Below are positions 46,581 to 55,330 of a stretch of DNA of 64,000 nt, one piece after another. Both the position numbers and the translations under genes were made by a program. The stretch is from Acinetobacter sp. NIPH 298 (GTDB lineage Bacteria; Pseudomonadota; Gammaproteobacteria; Pseudomonadales; Moraxellaceae). Within the stretch, counting starts at the first letter, position 1; the number at the start of each line of letters is the position of its first letter. The DNA is taken from NCBI RefSeq assembly GCF_000369505.1, contig NZ_KB850055.1, positions 1,712,658-1,776,657 on the forward strand. Direction: 5' to 3'. The notes beneath the pieces were generated by a model that ran no database searches, was not told the origin of the DNA, and saw nothing but the letters and a program-made list of their open reading frames with translations.

Positions 46581-47788
46581 GCTTTTAGTCCCATGGCATA
46601 ATTGGCAACCAACGGCTTAATTCCCGGAATCACGTCAAAGGCAACCAATCCTGTATTACGTATTAATTTTAAAATTGGATTTTGATTGCTAAAACCACGC
46701 ACCACGGAATCACAGAACTTAATCACACGTTGCTGGTCTTTTAAACGCGCTTGCTCATAAGCGAGTAAATTATCTGGATGACCAATATCATCAGACTTCG
46801 CCAATTGTTCCATTAAGAAGCGAACCAAGACATCTGCATCACGTAAACAAAGGTTAAAACCTTGTCCTGCAACAGGGTGAATCGTATGTGCAGCATTGCC
46901 CATGAGAACCACACGCCCAACGACCTGCTTATGCGCTAAGACTTGTGACAATGGATAGCAGAAACGTTTACCTGTTTTTTCAAATTTTCCAGCACGATCA
47001 CCATAGGTTTGTTGCAAGGTATCAAGGAAATATTGATCATTTTCCTCACCTAAGAATGGCTGTTCTGTGCCTTTTTTTACAGGAAATACCACAGAACGGC
47101 GGTATTCACCCGGTAAAGGCAAGAGTGCCAATGGGCCTAATGCACTGAAACGCTCAAAACCGACATGTTGATGGGGCTTGGAGGTCTGGACGGTGGTGAC
47201 GATTGCCACTTGATCATAATCATGTTCATCTACACCCACGCCTATTGCTTGACGACAAAATGAATCACGACCATCCGCAGCAATCACTAATTTTGATTTC
47301 AATGCATGGATGTATTCTCCATTACGCATCGCTTCGATCTGCACCTCATCCGCATCTTGCGTCAATGAAGTCACTTGCACACCATCAATCAATTCAATCA
47401 ATGGATGTTGGAGAACTTGGGTCAGCAACACCCGACCAAGCCAAGCGTTCTCAATCACTTGTCCAAAGCTTTCTACTTTTTCTTGTTCTGCAACTAAGCG
47501 CGCCTTACCAAAGCTGCCCTGTTCAGTAATATGGACTTGAAGAATTGGCGTTGCATGTTGTTGCAAGGCATCCCACAAACCTAGTTTTTGGTAAATCTGC
47601 ACGCTACGGCGTGACAATGCAGTATTTCTTGCATCAAAACTAGAATGATAAGGCGCAAGGTTTTCATCGTCATAATTTGGATATTTCACAGCTTCTAATA
47701 GCTTTACCTCGATATTAGATTTTGCCAACATTAAGGCTAGGCTGAGTCCAACCATACCCCCACCGACAATGATGACTTGTTGCTGCAT
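46577..47788 (-). CDS. ubiH: FAD-dependent ubiquinone hydroxylase UbiH
   Basis: 403 residues. Same fold: VIIVGGGMVGLSLAL, VIAADGRDS, MGNAAHTIHPVAGQGFNL. It lies in the order ygfB-pepP-ubiH-ubiI, the conserved gammaproteobacterial arrangement. It adds the C6 hydroxyl of ubiquinone in E. coli. It is separated from pepP by almost 500 bp that hold a terminator, so it has its own promoter. Confidence 0.9.
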   Translation of the reverse strand: MQQQVIIVGGGMVGLSLALMLAKSNIEVKLLEAVKYPNYDDENLAPYHSSFDARNTALSRRSVQIYQKLGLWDALQQHATPILQVHITEQGSFGKARLVAEQEKVESFGQVIENAWLGRVLLTQVLQHPLIELIDGVQVTSLTQDADEVQIEAMRNGEYIHALKSKLVIAADGRDSFCRQAIGVGVDEHDYDQVAIVTTVQTSKPHQHVGFERFSALGPLALLPLPGEYRRSVVFPVKKGTEQPFLGEENDQYFLDTLQQTYGDRAGKFEKTGKRFCYPLSQVLAHKQVVGRVVLMGNAAHTIHPVAGQGFNLCLRDADVLVRFLMEQLAKSDDIGHPDNLLAYEQARLKDQQRVIKFCDSVVRGFSNQNPILKLIRNTGLVAFDVIPGIKPLVANYAMGLKA

Positions 47789-48235
47789 AATATTATTCCT
47801 TATCAGTTTTTCATGATTTGACGTTTCGGGACTATCTTACTCTAACTCAACTCAGGAAGGGAATTTGTACTTTGTTTGGTCTGTGTTTTTAAAATATCGT
47901 CAAAAGTTATTTTGAGCATCAAACTAAATAATTTGAGTTCGACAATAATATGATACTCGGAAATGTCATCCGCAACTGTTTGAGACAGGACTCCATTAAT
48001 AAGGTATTGTTTCTGCGACTCATTAAATTAGCTGACGGCAATCAACGAGTTTTGCGGTGAGCAGCGATGTAGCTGCGCAAGATGGTTGCCCTTGCGGAGC
48101 TTCGCTCCTCATGCCGAAACAAAAGTAGGTCCAGCTGAAGGCTTATCCTAAAATTGGATAATTTCTCAAGAAGATTCCACAAAGATATTTTTTTCAATAA
48201 GTTAGAAAAATTTTAAGTTAAACCTAGGGTAAATA
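47789..48235. other. Intergenic region pepP-ubiH
   Basis: About 450 bp without a gene. It contains a multi-hairpin repeat-like element (48035-48125) and must carry the ubiH promoter. Confidence 0.5.
48035..48125. repeat. Possible intergenic repeat with hairpins
   Basis: Less AT-rich than its surroundings. Short palindromes GCAGC-GATGTA-GCTGC (near 48060) and GGAGC-TTC-GCTCC (near 48096) lie within a segment bounded by CGGCAA...TTGCC and TTTTGTTTCGGCA-type ends. It resembles repeat elements of Acinetobacter that I recall in part; only one copy is present. Confidence 0.4.
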
Positions 48236-48266
48236 AAAAGGCCTATCAATCGATAAGCCTTTTTCT
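48236..48266 (-). terminator. pepP terminator
   Basis: AAAAAGGC-TAT / ATA-GCCTTTTT stem; the minus strand continues with T-rich sequence. It lies 11 bp after pepP. Confidence 0.85.
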
Positions 48267-48276
48267 CAACCTCTAC

Positions 48277-49596
48277 TTAATGACTTGCCATCAAACTTTC
48301 AATCTCTTCAACGGTTTTCACCACGTTTTTAGTGAGAACGAGTGGACCATTTTCAGTCACGACAACATCGTCTTCAATACGAATACCGATACCGCGCCAC
48401 TTGGCATCTACAGTTTCATCATCGGGTGCAACATATAAGCCCGGCTCAACGGTAACCACCATACCTGCTTCATAAGCACGCCAGTCTTCACCAATTTTGT
48501 AGGCACCGACATCATGCACATCCATACCAAGCCAATGCCCTGTCCCATGCATGAAGAATTGACGGAATGCTTCGCTTTCTACTAGCTCATCCACATCGCC
48601 TTGAAGCAAACCAAGATCAACCAAACCTTGGGTTAATATCTTCACCGCCACTTCATGCGGATATTTATAATTATTGCCAATACGAGTAGCATCGATTGCA
48701 GCAAGCTGAGCATCTAAAACAATATTGTATAAAGCTTTTTGTTCAGGACTAAATTTACCATTTACAGGGAATGTACGGGTAATGTCTGAGGCATAGCATT
48801 CATACTCACAAGCCGCATCGATTAAAACCAGATCACCATCTTTCAACGGTTGATTATTTTCAACATAATGCAAAATACAGGCATTTTCACCGCCACCCAC
48901 AATGCTATTGTAGGCAGGTACACAACCATTTTTTCCAAAAATATAATTGAGTTCTGCTTCTAAGGCATACTCCATCATATTTGGCTTCACAGTTTGCATG
49001 GCACGGGTATGCGCTTCTGCGCTGATGTTCGATGCAATCTGCATCAACTCAATTTCCAACGCTGATTTTTTCAGACGCATTTCATCGATAATACGATCAA
49101 GTTGGATCATTTCAGCAGGTGCAGTGCCACCACGACGCTGTTGTGCATCCACTTTCTGAATCCATTGGCTTACTTTCGCATCAAATTCAGCATTTTGCCC
49201 CATACGATAGTAAAGACGTTGTTTATTTAACAGCTTCTCGATAATTTCTTCATCTAATAAATCAATTGCATAAGCTTCATCTGCATCATAGATTTCAACT
49301 GCACCATCGACTCCAGCACGATAGCCATTCCAGATTTCCATTTCACGGTTACGTTCACGACAAAACAGGCTATAGCTATACTCTTCACCTTCTTCAAAGG
49401 TTTCGATAATGGCAACTGCTTCTGGCTCTGCAAATCCAGTGAGATAATAAAAACTACTGTCTGCACGATATTTATAATCAGCATCACGATTACGATACAT
49501 TTCTGCTCGAGTCGCAATTACGGCAATGCTATTACTGCCCATTTTCTCAGCGAGAAGATCGCGGCGTTGTTTAAAATCTGCTTGATTGAGTTTCAT
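48277..49596 (-). CDS. pepP: Xaa-Pro aminopeptidase
   Basis: 439 residues. Removes N-terminal residues preceding proline. The N-terminal domain covers residues 1-175; the pita-bread metallopeptidase domain carries the metal ligands in DAACEYECYASDITRTF, HGTGHWLGMDVHD, VEPGLY and IRIEDDV. It follows ygfB by 69 bp on the same strand. The start MKLNQADF is preceded by a weak ribosome binding site. Confidence 0.96.
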   Translation of the reverse strand: MKLNQADFKQRRDLLAEKMGSNSIAVIATRAEMYRNRDADYKYRADSSFYYLTGFAEPEAVAIIETFEEGEEYSYSLFCRERNREMEIWNGYRAGVDGAVEIYDADEAYAIDLLDEEIIEKLLNKQRLYYRMGQNAEFDAKVSQWIQKVDAQQRRGGTAPAEMIQLDRIIDEMRLKKSALEIELMQIASNISAEAHTRAMQTVKPNMMEYALEAELNYIFGKNGCVPAYNSIVGGGENACILHYVENNQPLKDGDLVLIDAACEYECYASDITRTFPVNGKFSPEQKALYNIVLDAQLAAIDATRIGNNYKYPHEVAVKILTQGLVDLGLLQGDVDELVESEAFRQFFMHGTGHWLGMDVHDVGAYKIGEDWRAYEAGMVVTVEPGLYVAPDDETVDAKWRGIGIRIEDDVVVTENGPLVLTKNVVKTVEEIESLMASH

Positions 49597-49665
49597 ATCG
49601 CCCTACTGATGAAGATGAAGGATTGTAAGTATCTTTAATGATAAAGTTTCAAGGCAGCGCCCGAG

Positions 49666-50298
49666 TTAACTCGGACGATGTGGGGTAAACATTTCAACGA
49701 CTGTTTGCGGATCAACTGCGGTATCTTGGTTTCTGCTTTTCGCATGAAAGTTTTGTAACAAAGAACTTTCAGCCACAGGCGTTTTTGTACGACCAATAGA
49801 TAAACTGACAGGAATTAGACGTACGAATTCATACAGTTCCAGATAACTTTCTTCACCTTCTTCATCATTATCTGAATCTTCAAACTCAACGGCTGCAACT
49901 TCTTGTAAATGTTCAATCAGTTCTTGTTCATCGCCACGAATACGACCGCAAGCTAAACCAAAACCCAAAACCACCCCTGCACACCAATCTGCTAATGCAG
50001 TGACACGCTCTTCGAGCACATGGGTATCATCTGGCAACATTGGTAAATAATCCAGTTCATCATCAGATAAAGCATGCGATACGTCATCAGCCTCATCAGT
50101 CAAACTTTGTAATGCTTCTGCTGTCAATGCAGGTACATTTAAGGTGTTTAAGATTTGTGACCATTCATCAGTTGTCGGCGCTTGTGTCACACAAACTATA
50201 CCTGTTAGCAACCCATGTAACTCACTTGGGCTTGAAATTTCTTCAATTCCCTTAAAATGAGCATTCCATTCGTTCCAACCTGAAATATCGTCTTGCAT
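49666..50298 (-). CDS. ygfB: YgfB/UPF0149 family protein
   Basis: 210 residues from the ATG at 50298; the frame opens four codons earlier at a TTG. Acidic, helical, with SPSELHGLLTGIVC and WCAGVVLGFGLA, both typical of UPF0149. In Pseudomonas YgfB represses the alpA-driven autolysis genes and affects beta-lactam resistance; elsewhere its role is open. First gene of the ygfB-pepP block and divergent from the zapA side. Confidence 0.9.
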   Translation of the reverse strand: MQDDISGWNEWNAHFKGIEEISSPSELHGLLTGIVCVTQAPTTDEWSQILNTLNVPALTAEALQSLTDEADDVSHALSDDELDYLPMLPDDTHVLEERVTALADWCAGVVLGFGLACGRIRGDEQELIEHLQEVAAVEFEDSDNDEEGEESYLELYEFVRLIPVSLSIGRTKTPVAESSLLQNFHAKSRNQDTAVDPQTVVEMFTPHRPS

Positions 50299-50364
50299 TC
50301 GTTTATCCAATCTCTATACTGCTGTATATATTACCTTTGATTGCAACTCTGTGCGACCTTCGTT

Positions 50365-50919
50365 ATGTTAGAACAATTACAGCGTCTACAAGCGCATATT
50401 GGCGTTTTAAAAACACGCCTACGCCATATAGAGCGAGAAAACACATCGCTTACTGAAGCTAAACAATTAGCTGCAACTGAACATCATGCACAAATTGTGC
50501 AGAAGAATAGCATCATCACGCAAAAACAGGATGAAGTTGATAACTTAACTGAACAACTGACTCAGTTACAAGATCAATTTAAACAACTGAATAATGATGC
50601 AACAACTTTGGCTGAACGCTATAGCCGTTTAGAGAAAAGTACCACTGACCTAAAGAATCGTTTCCAAGAAATCTTGGCTGAACGTAATGATTTGCGTGTA
50701 ATGAAAGAAAAGTTACAGGCACAACAACGCAATAATCAGCAAGAAATCCAAGATCTACAACAAGATCGTGACCGCTTATTACAAAAAAATGAATTAGCGA
50801 AGGCTAAAGTTGAAGCGATTATTCAACGTCTCGCAATCTTAGGTACAGCACAAGATCAACATGCACAAGAAATTCAGCAGCTTGCCCACCCGATTGCTGA
50901 AACTCACGAGGAATCTTAA
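50365..50919 (+). CDS. Coiled-coil protein beside zapA (TIGR02449-like C-end)
   Basis: 184 residues from the ATG at 50365. Almost all coiled coil (Gln/Glu/Leu-rich heptads from about residue 5 to 160). The end reads KNELAKAKVEAIIQRLAIL, which looks like the small TIGR02449/ZapB-like protein usually encoded just before zapA, here preceded by a long extra coiled coil. It lies 2 bp before zapA and divergent from ygfB. A role in Z-ring organisation is inferred from position. Confidence 0.75.
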   Translation: MLEQLQRLQAHIGVLKTRLRHIERENTSLTEAKQLAATEHHAQIVQKNSIITQKQDEVDNLTEQLTQLQDQFKQLNNDATTLAERYSRLEKSTTDLKNRFQEILAERNDLRVMKEKLQAQQRNNQQEIQDLQQDRDRLLQKNELAKAKVEAIIQRLAILGTAQDQHAQEIQQLAHPIAETHEES

Positions 50920-50921
50920 TC

Positions 50922-51209
50922 ATGAGTGAACCTATCGTTGTCGAATTGCGCTTAATTGAACAAACTTTCCGCCTGAACACCACAGAAGATAAGCGCGAAG
51001 AGTTAGAACGTGCTGCTGAATTGCTCAATCAAAAATTTCATGACATGCGTCGAAGTGCGCCACGTGTAGAACACAATAAGTTAGTCATTATGGTTGCACT
51101 ACAAATGGCACAGGAAGTATTTGCTTTAAATAAATCTTTACAGCAATACGCACACTGCGAACACCTACTCCAAACGATTTTGGAAGATGTAGAGCAAACT
51201 GTTCAATAA
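50922..51209 (+). CDS. zapA: Cell division protein ZapA
   Basis: 95 residues. The N-terminal VELRLIEQTFRLNTTEDKRE globular part is followed by a C-terminal helix. It cross-links FtsZ filaments in the Z-ring. GAGGAATC precedes the ATG. The upstream coiled-coil gene is 2 bp away. It is followed by 6S RNA as in E. coli. Confidence 0.93.
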   Translation: MSEPIVVELRLIEQTFRLNTTEDKREELERAAELLNQKFHDMRRSAPRVEHNKLVIMVALQMAQEVFALNKSLQQYAHCEHLLQTILEDVEQTVQ

Positions 51210-51263
51210 ACATGGTGATTGCACAAAGCCTCATCAATTAGTAAGTATCTTTACATGCAAACA

Positions 51264-51291
51264 TTGTCATCAGGTCAAGATCAGTTATACT
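51264..51291 (+). promoter_or_regulatory. 6S RNA promoter
   Basis: -35 TTGTCA (51264-51269), 16-bp spacer, -10 TATACT (51286-51291), predicted start near 51298. Confidence 0.65.
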
Positions 51292-51296
51292 AAGTC

Positions 51297-51484
51297 TATC
51301 TCTAGGATGTTCGCCAGCGGGTCCGATTCCCCTGAGCCGATATCATCACTTTAGGATGGTGTTCTGTATATTTAGAGTGTATGTCTGCCCCGTGCAGAAA
51401 ACCCAGCAAGTATGCGGCGCCCTCCACCTTGAACTTTAGGGTTCAAGGGTAACGACATGCAGCGGCATCTCTGGAGTGTTTTTT
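51297..51484 (+). ncRNA. ssrS: 6S RNA
   Basis: About 180 nt. 5' part GATGTTCGCCAGCGGGTCC... then CCCCTGAGCCGATAT, and 3' part GGGTTCAAGGGTAACGAC followed by GCAGCGGCATCTC, match the two conserved strands of enterobacterial 6S RNA that enclose the open-complex-mimicking bubble. The ends pair (CTCTAGGATG with CATCTCTGGAG). It ends in T6. Its place after zapA is conserved. It sequesters sigma-70 RNA polymerase in stationary phase. Ends are approximate. Confidence 0.93.
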
Positions 51485-51652
51485 AATTATAAAAACAAGA
51501 GTTGTACTATTCATTAAATTCCAGAAGTTACTGCCTAATATTACATCTAAATGTTTATTCAAAATTACACATAAACGCAAAATAGTATCGCAAACATAAC
51601 TTTAATCTGTTTAAAATTCCAACATACAGAGAGACAATCTCGGGGCGGTTCG

Positions 51653-52059
51653 TTATTGAGTTGCTTTACATACATAATCTAGGGTAATCATTCTCATTTC
51701 TTGTGATGCATTCATTTCCTTTCTTAAAGCTTCATCTTCTATTTCCATTTTTGTTTCAAATGCTCTTATTGTTTCTTTCAATTCTTTGTTAAGCTGGCTT
51801 GTTGTATCCTTTTTTTCATTAGTTGTATTATCTCATATGTTCTATTTAAAACCTTAATATGTTGTCGCGTCGCCTCTCTGAATTGGCAATGATCTTCTAT
51901 TTTAGCTTCTGGGCTTTCTTTTCTTTTGCTTAAATAATCCATTCGTTCAAGGCTTTTCCCAAGCTCCATTGAATTTTCTATCATTAGTTTATTTAAATTT
52001 ATTTGAGCTTGAACTTGGGCTGTTATGGCTAAAATTATAAAGAAAAGTAATTTTTTCAT
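51653..52059 (-). pseudogene. Small secreted protein gene with frameshift at an A7 run
   Basis: The intact part (51778-52059) encodes a signal peptide (about 1-19, cleaved after VQA) and a helical, charged mature region, 93 residues. A run of seven A (T7 at 51810-51816 on the + strand) then shifts the frame. Adding one A joins a second open stretch of about 50 residues (TTSQLNKELKETIRAF onward, ending VCKATQ) that stops at 51653. The joined protein would have 135 residues. The family is unknown. A sequencing error, slippage-controlled expression or decay are all possible. Confidence 0.6.
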
Positions 52060-52368
52060 TTGATTAGAAATTTTGTTAATAATTTTATTATCTTATCATA
52101 TAAATTCTATGCTTTTAAAACAACTATGGTTGTTTAATTATTCTAATCAACTCGCTCCACCATTGTACTGTGGAGCACCAAATTGTGAGTTTTTTTAACT
52201 CTACTACAATTTCTAAAGAATGTTTTTAGTTTCTTTCATTAAAACATACCGATATTTAAGATAAATCATTTCTGCAATTTCATAATAAATCCTTTAGATA
52301 TTAGATTCATGATTAAATTAGTATCTGTTGATATTTCATCAATGCTTGCTGCGGCTGCATAATTTAGA
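52060..52368. other. Intergenic region, AT-rich
   Basis: 309 bp without a gene. One hairpin, GCTCCAC-CATTGTACT-GTGGAGC (52154-52176), without an adjacent T run. Nothing else recognised. Confidence 0.45.
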
Positions 52369-53403
52369 TTATTTTGTCCGCGTATCAAGATATTCAATAT
52401 AACCTGTGTCTTCTACTGCTTGACCTCGAAATGTACCTTTATATTGATAACTTCCTGCATAACCACCAGCCATACCATACTTAAAATCGCCATTTGCTAG
52501 GCCATCAATACAAATTAATAGCTTTCCTTTTTCATCATTAACACTCCATGAAAAAGTTCGAGGTAAACGCATCGATAAACCATTAGGCGTTATAGAACGT
52601 TGTGATTCAAACTCATGAACTTCCAATTTAAAATCTTCAGAATGTATGCTTCCATGATCATCAATCGCACGAATATACACACGGCGTTGTAAGACAAGAT
52701 TCAATGGACCAAGTACTTCAACTAAAAGAACCTGAGTTTTCTCATCGATATTTAAAATATGATACGTAAAATAGTTCATATGCAAGTTGATATCTATTGC
52801 ACGTGCATATTCATACGTACACAGACCTTCGACATGGGTCTTCTTGCCTTGATATTCGAGATAACCTTCATATTGGCAGAGTAAAGCCCAATGATTATAT
52901 AAACCGAAAGTTAACTCAGCAAAGTTTGCAACTTTATCAGTTGCAGTGATTTTCAAATCAAAGTTAAATTCATGCCCTTCACGATAAGCATGAAAATTAG
53001 GATAAGTGCCTTCTAACACTAAATCTCGACCAAAACATAAAGATGAACCATTACTTACTAAAGCACAGTCATTTTTGACACTATAGCCCTTAAAATAGTC
53101 TTTTGTTCCTATAGCTGTACCAATTAATACATTTGCTGTATCAATACTTGAAGTTTTAATTAAATGTTCATTACGAAAAATTTTAACTCGTGGTTGTCCA
53201 ACCACGGTTAAAAGGTTCAAAAAATTAAAGGGTGCAGGGAGATTAGGAATCATCACACCATAGTGAACACAAGTATATTTTCCTTGAGGTGTATGCGTTT
53301 CCGTTTCGACATCAAAAGGTCGACCATTTCTTTTTCCTGAATAGTCAATCATCTCATGCAATGGTTTTGGAGCAACAATTTGTTTTGGGAATAATCGTGA
53401 CAT
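52369..53403 (-). CDS. Conserved hypothetical protein, DUF6670/AttH-like
   Basis: 344 residues, soluble, no signal. Beta-rich with many aromatic residues. Blocks such as HYGVMIPNLPAPFNFLNLLTVVG-type N-terminus (written in part), FGRDLVLEG, VEGLCTYEYARA and GYIEYLDTR resemble Acinetobacter proteins annotated DUF6670 as I recall, and the lipocalin-like AttH/CrtC fold is a plausible structure. The function is unknown. Confidence 0.6.
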   Translation of the reverse strand: MSRLFPKQIVAPKPLHEMIDYSGKRNGRPFDVETETHTPQGKYTCVHYGVMIPNLPAPFNFLNLLTVVGQPRVKIFRNEHLIKTSSIDTANVLIGTAIGTKDYFKGYSVKNDCALVSNGSSLCFGRDLVLEGTYPNFHAYREGHEFNFDLKITATDKVANFAELTFGLYNHWALLCQYEGYLEYQGKKTHVEGLCTYEYARAIDINLHMNYFTYHILNIDEKTQVLLVEVLGPLNLVLQRRVYIRAIDDHGSIHSEDFKLEVHEFESQRSITPNGLSMRLPRTFSWSVNDEKGKLLICIDGLANGDFKYGMAGGYAGSYQYKGTFRGQAVEDTGYIEYLDTRTK

Positions 53404-53757
53404 TTCAGAACCTCTATTAAACTTTACTCAATATTTCAGCTATCCCCCCTCTCATATATCTTTATGTCTAACATCCTTTGTAGTACAAATTTGACCAAAA
53501 ATAAAACGAATTAAAGGGTTAACATCATCTTGAATTTATCAAGACATTTTAAGTATGAGAGAAAGAGCTATAAAAAAATTGACCGAAGAGGAAAACAAAT
53601 TGATGTCAAAAATGTCAAATTAATAAATTGGCTAATATCTTATTTTACTTGAATTTATCATAGCGATCGACGAATATGGTTTGAGCAATGGATTGCTTAG
53701 TCTTGCTATAATTTCATGCTTTAAAGGAGTGGAAAAATCTCTAGACCACTTAAATAA
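53404..53757. other. Intergenic region, no gene
   Basis: About 350 bp, AT-rich. A 22-codon frame at 53555-53623 on the + strand is too short to support. I see no clear promoter for the DUF6670-like gene. Confidence 0.45.
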
Positions 53758-53796
53758 AATGCCATAAAACTCTCATCAGAAAGCTTTATGGCATAT
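53758..53796 (-). terminator. Terminator of the solute-binding-like gene
   Basis: ATGCCATAAA / TTTATGGCAT stem of ten pairs; on the minus strand it runs into TTTTATTT. It lies 117 bp after the stop codon. Confidence 0.6.
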
Positions 53797-53912
53797 CCCA
53801 ACATTTACATTACTACTGATCGTATGAGCTAACAGCTCGCTAATAAAATTTTATATCTAAATAACCTCTACTCTTTCCGTAGAATTCTAGGCATTGGTCT
53901 GACTATAAAAAA

Positions 53913-55169
53913 TCACTCATCATTCAATGCACATTCATAATGCGTCGGCTGCTGCGAACAACGGACTTGTTTCAGTAACCTCATCATGTCTTTATCGTAA
54001 TAACCTTCTTTGGTCATTTGAATACGTGCTTCTCGCATCAGTCGCATATAACCAGGTTTTTCACTTTCATAAATATCCATCCAGTATTTTTCAGGAATAT
54101 CTTTTTCAATTTTATCTACAAAATCAAATGCAGGCTGCAATTGTTTAGAGATGATTTCGCGTGCAATCGGTCCCATTCCAGCTGGGAATTTATTACGATG
54201 CATGATCAAAGTACCTGTAACCTGTACAACAGGAAAACGAATAATCCCACCTGCAATTTTTCCTGATTTATCCGTCATGCCCTTATGCAATTCCAGTGGA
54301 TCAAACAAAATCGCTGGGCCAGCCATGATTTCGACTTCTCTATTGTTGAATTTAGGTCCTACAGTTGCTAAATCCACTGAAATCGCTTGCGCACCGACAT
54401 TTTGAGCTAACTTCTTTTGTGTTGGATCAAATGAAAATACTGCGATTTTTCGTCCAGCGGCTTTTGCGAGTGTATTAATATTTCGATCACTCACCATAAT
54501 ATAGGCCGCACCAAGCGGCACAACGCCCACGACTTCATAATCATGATTGATCATTTTGTCGTCGAATTTAGGATGAGCTAATAATTGAATCACTGAGGTG
54601 AGTTGCTTGTAATTCTGTAATGCACCAATCGCATCAATACTTCCCACAAATGGATTAAACTGTCTTGCTCTTAAATTACTAATCCCCGCACCATCACAGC
54701 GTTTGCTGCGAAAGTCTTCCGTTAATACACCCTCATTGGTATAGACTTTGAGTGTCACCATGGTTGATGCATTTTGTTTTAATTTCGGATAGTCCAGATC
54801 AATCTTGAGCTGTAAATTGGAAGGTCGAGTAATATTCATATTGACCCCATATTGTTTGGCAATACGTACAATACGGGGCAATTCACTGATATAACTCGTG
54901 GCTTGTTGAAATGCCTCACCATGTTCCCCATTCGGTGAATACACACACAAAGTCACTTGTTTGGGAATCTGTTTCCAAATCTTTGGATCATTGAGCAAAG
55001 TTTTGATTTTATTCTGCGAATGCTGAGATAAAGTGAGATCAAGCTTCTCGGCTGGCGGTGCAGCGTATAAGGTAGATGAGATCAACAATGAAGCTGCTAA
55101 TGTAGTTGCAAGCGAGAATGATCGGATCAAAGTGTTGTATTGCCATTTTTGTTGTTGTCGCACAAACAT
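53913..55169 (-). CDS. Putative periplasmic solute-binding protein (TRAP/DUF6091-like)
   Basis: 418 residues from the ATG at 55169, which has GGAG eight bases upstream. Signal peptide ending TLYA (about residue 35). The mature part reads like a DctP-related binding protein: VTLCVYSPNGEHGEAF, then GVVPLGAAYIMVSD and FDPLELHKGM. Acinetobacter carries several such orphan proteins. No permease gene is adjacent. The ligand is unknown. Confidence 0.65.
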   Translation of the reverse strand: MFVRQQQKWQYNTLIRSFSLATTLAASLLISSTLYAAPPAEKLDLTLSQHSQNKIKTLLNDPKIWKQIPKQVTLCVYSPNGEHGEAFQQATSYISELPRIVRIAKQYGVNMNITRPSNLQLKIDLDYPKLKQNASTMVTLKVYTNEGVLTEDFRSKRCDGAGISNLRARQFNPFVGSIDAIGALQNYKQLTSVIQLLAHPKFDDKMINHDYEVVGVVPLGAAYIMVSDRNINTLAKAAGRKIAVFSFDPTQKKLAQNVGAQAISVDLATVGPKFNNREVEIMAGPAILFDPLELHKGMTDKSGKIAGGIIRFPVVQVTGTLIMHRNKFPAGMGPIAREIISKQLQPAFDFVDKIEKDIPEKYWMDIYESEKPGYMRLMREARIQMTKEGYYDKDMMRLLKQVRCSQQPTHYECALNDE

Positions 55170-55271
55170 TTTTTCACTCCTGTGAATTATCATTTGACAC
55201 TAAGCAAATCACACGCAAATAAAATTGACCCATTGACTTTAGCTTCGGGCAGAATAGTCATATTAGCCCAT

Positions 55272-55303
55272 AAAAAAGCTGTCTAGCTATAAAACCAGAC
55301 AGC
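55272..55303 (-). terminator. Terminator of the copper ATPase gene
   Basis: GCTGTCT / AGACAGC stem followed by T6 on the minus strand, 28 bp after the stop codon. Confidence 0.88.
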
Positions 55304-55330
55304 GAACTTACAACAATGAAAAGAGAAAGC

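Noticed and set aside
47789..48235. Remnant of a gene or rRNA in the pepP-ubiH gap
   Set aside because: No coding-like frame and no match to rRNA sequence I know; a repeat element explains the GC-rich block better.
53555..53623. 22-codon frame in the spacer upstream of the solute-binding gene's end
   Set aside because: Too short, no ribosome binding site, no known family; reported only as part of the spacer.
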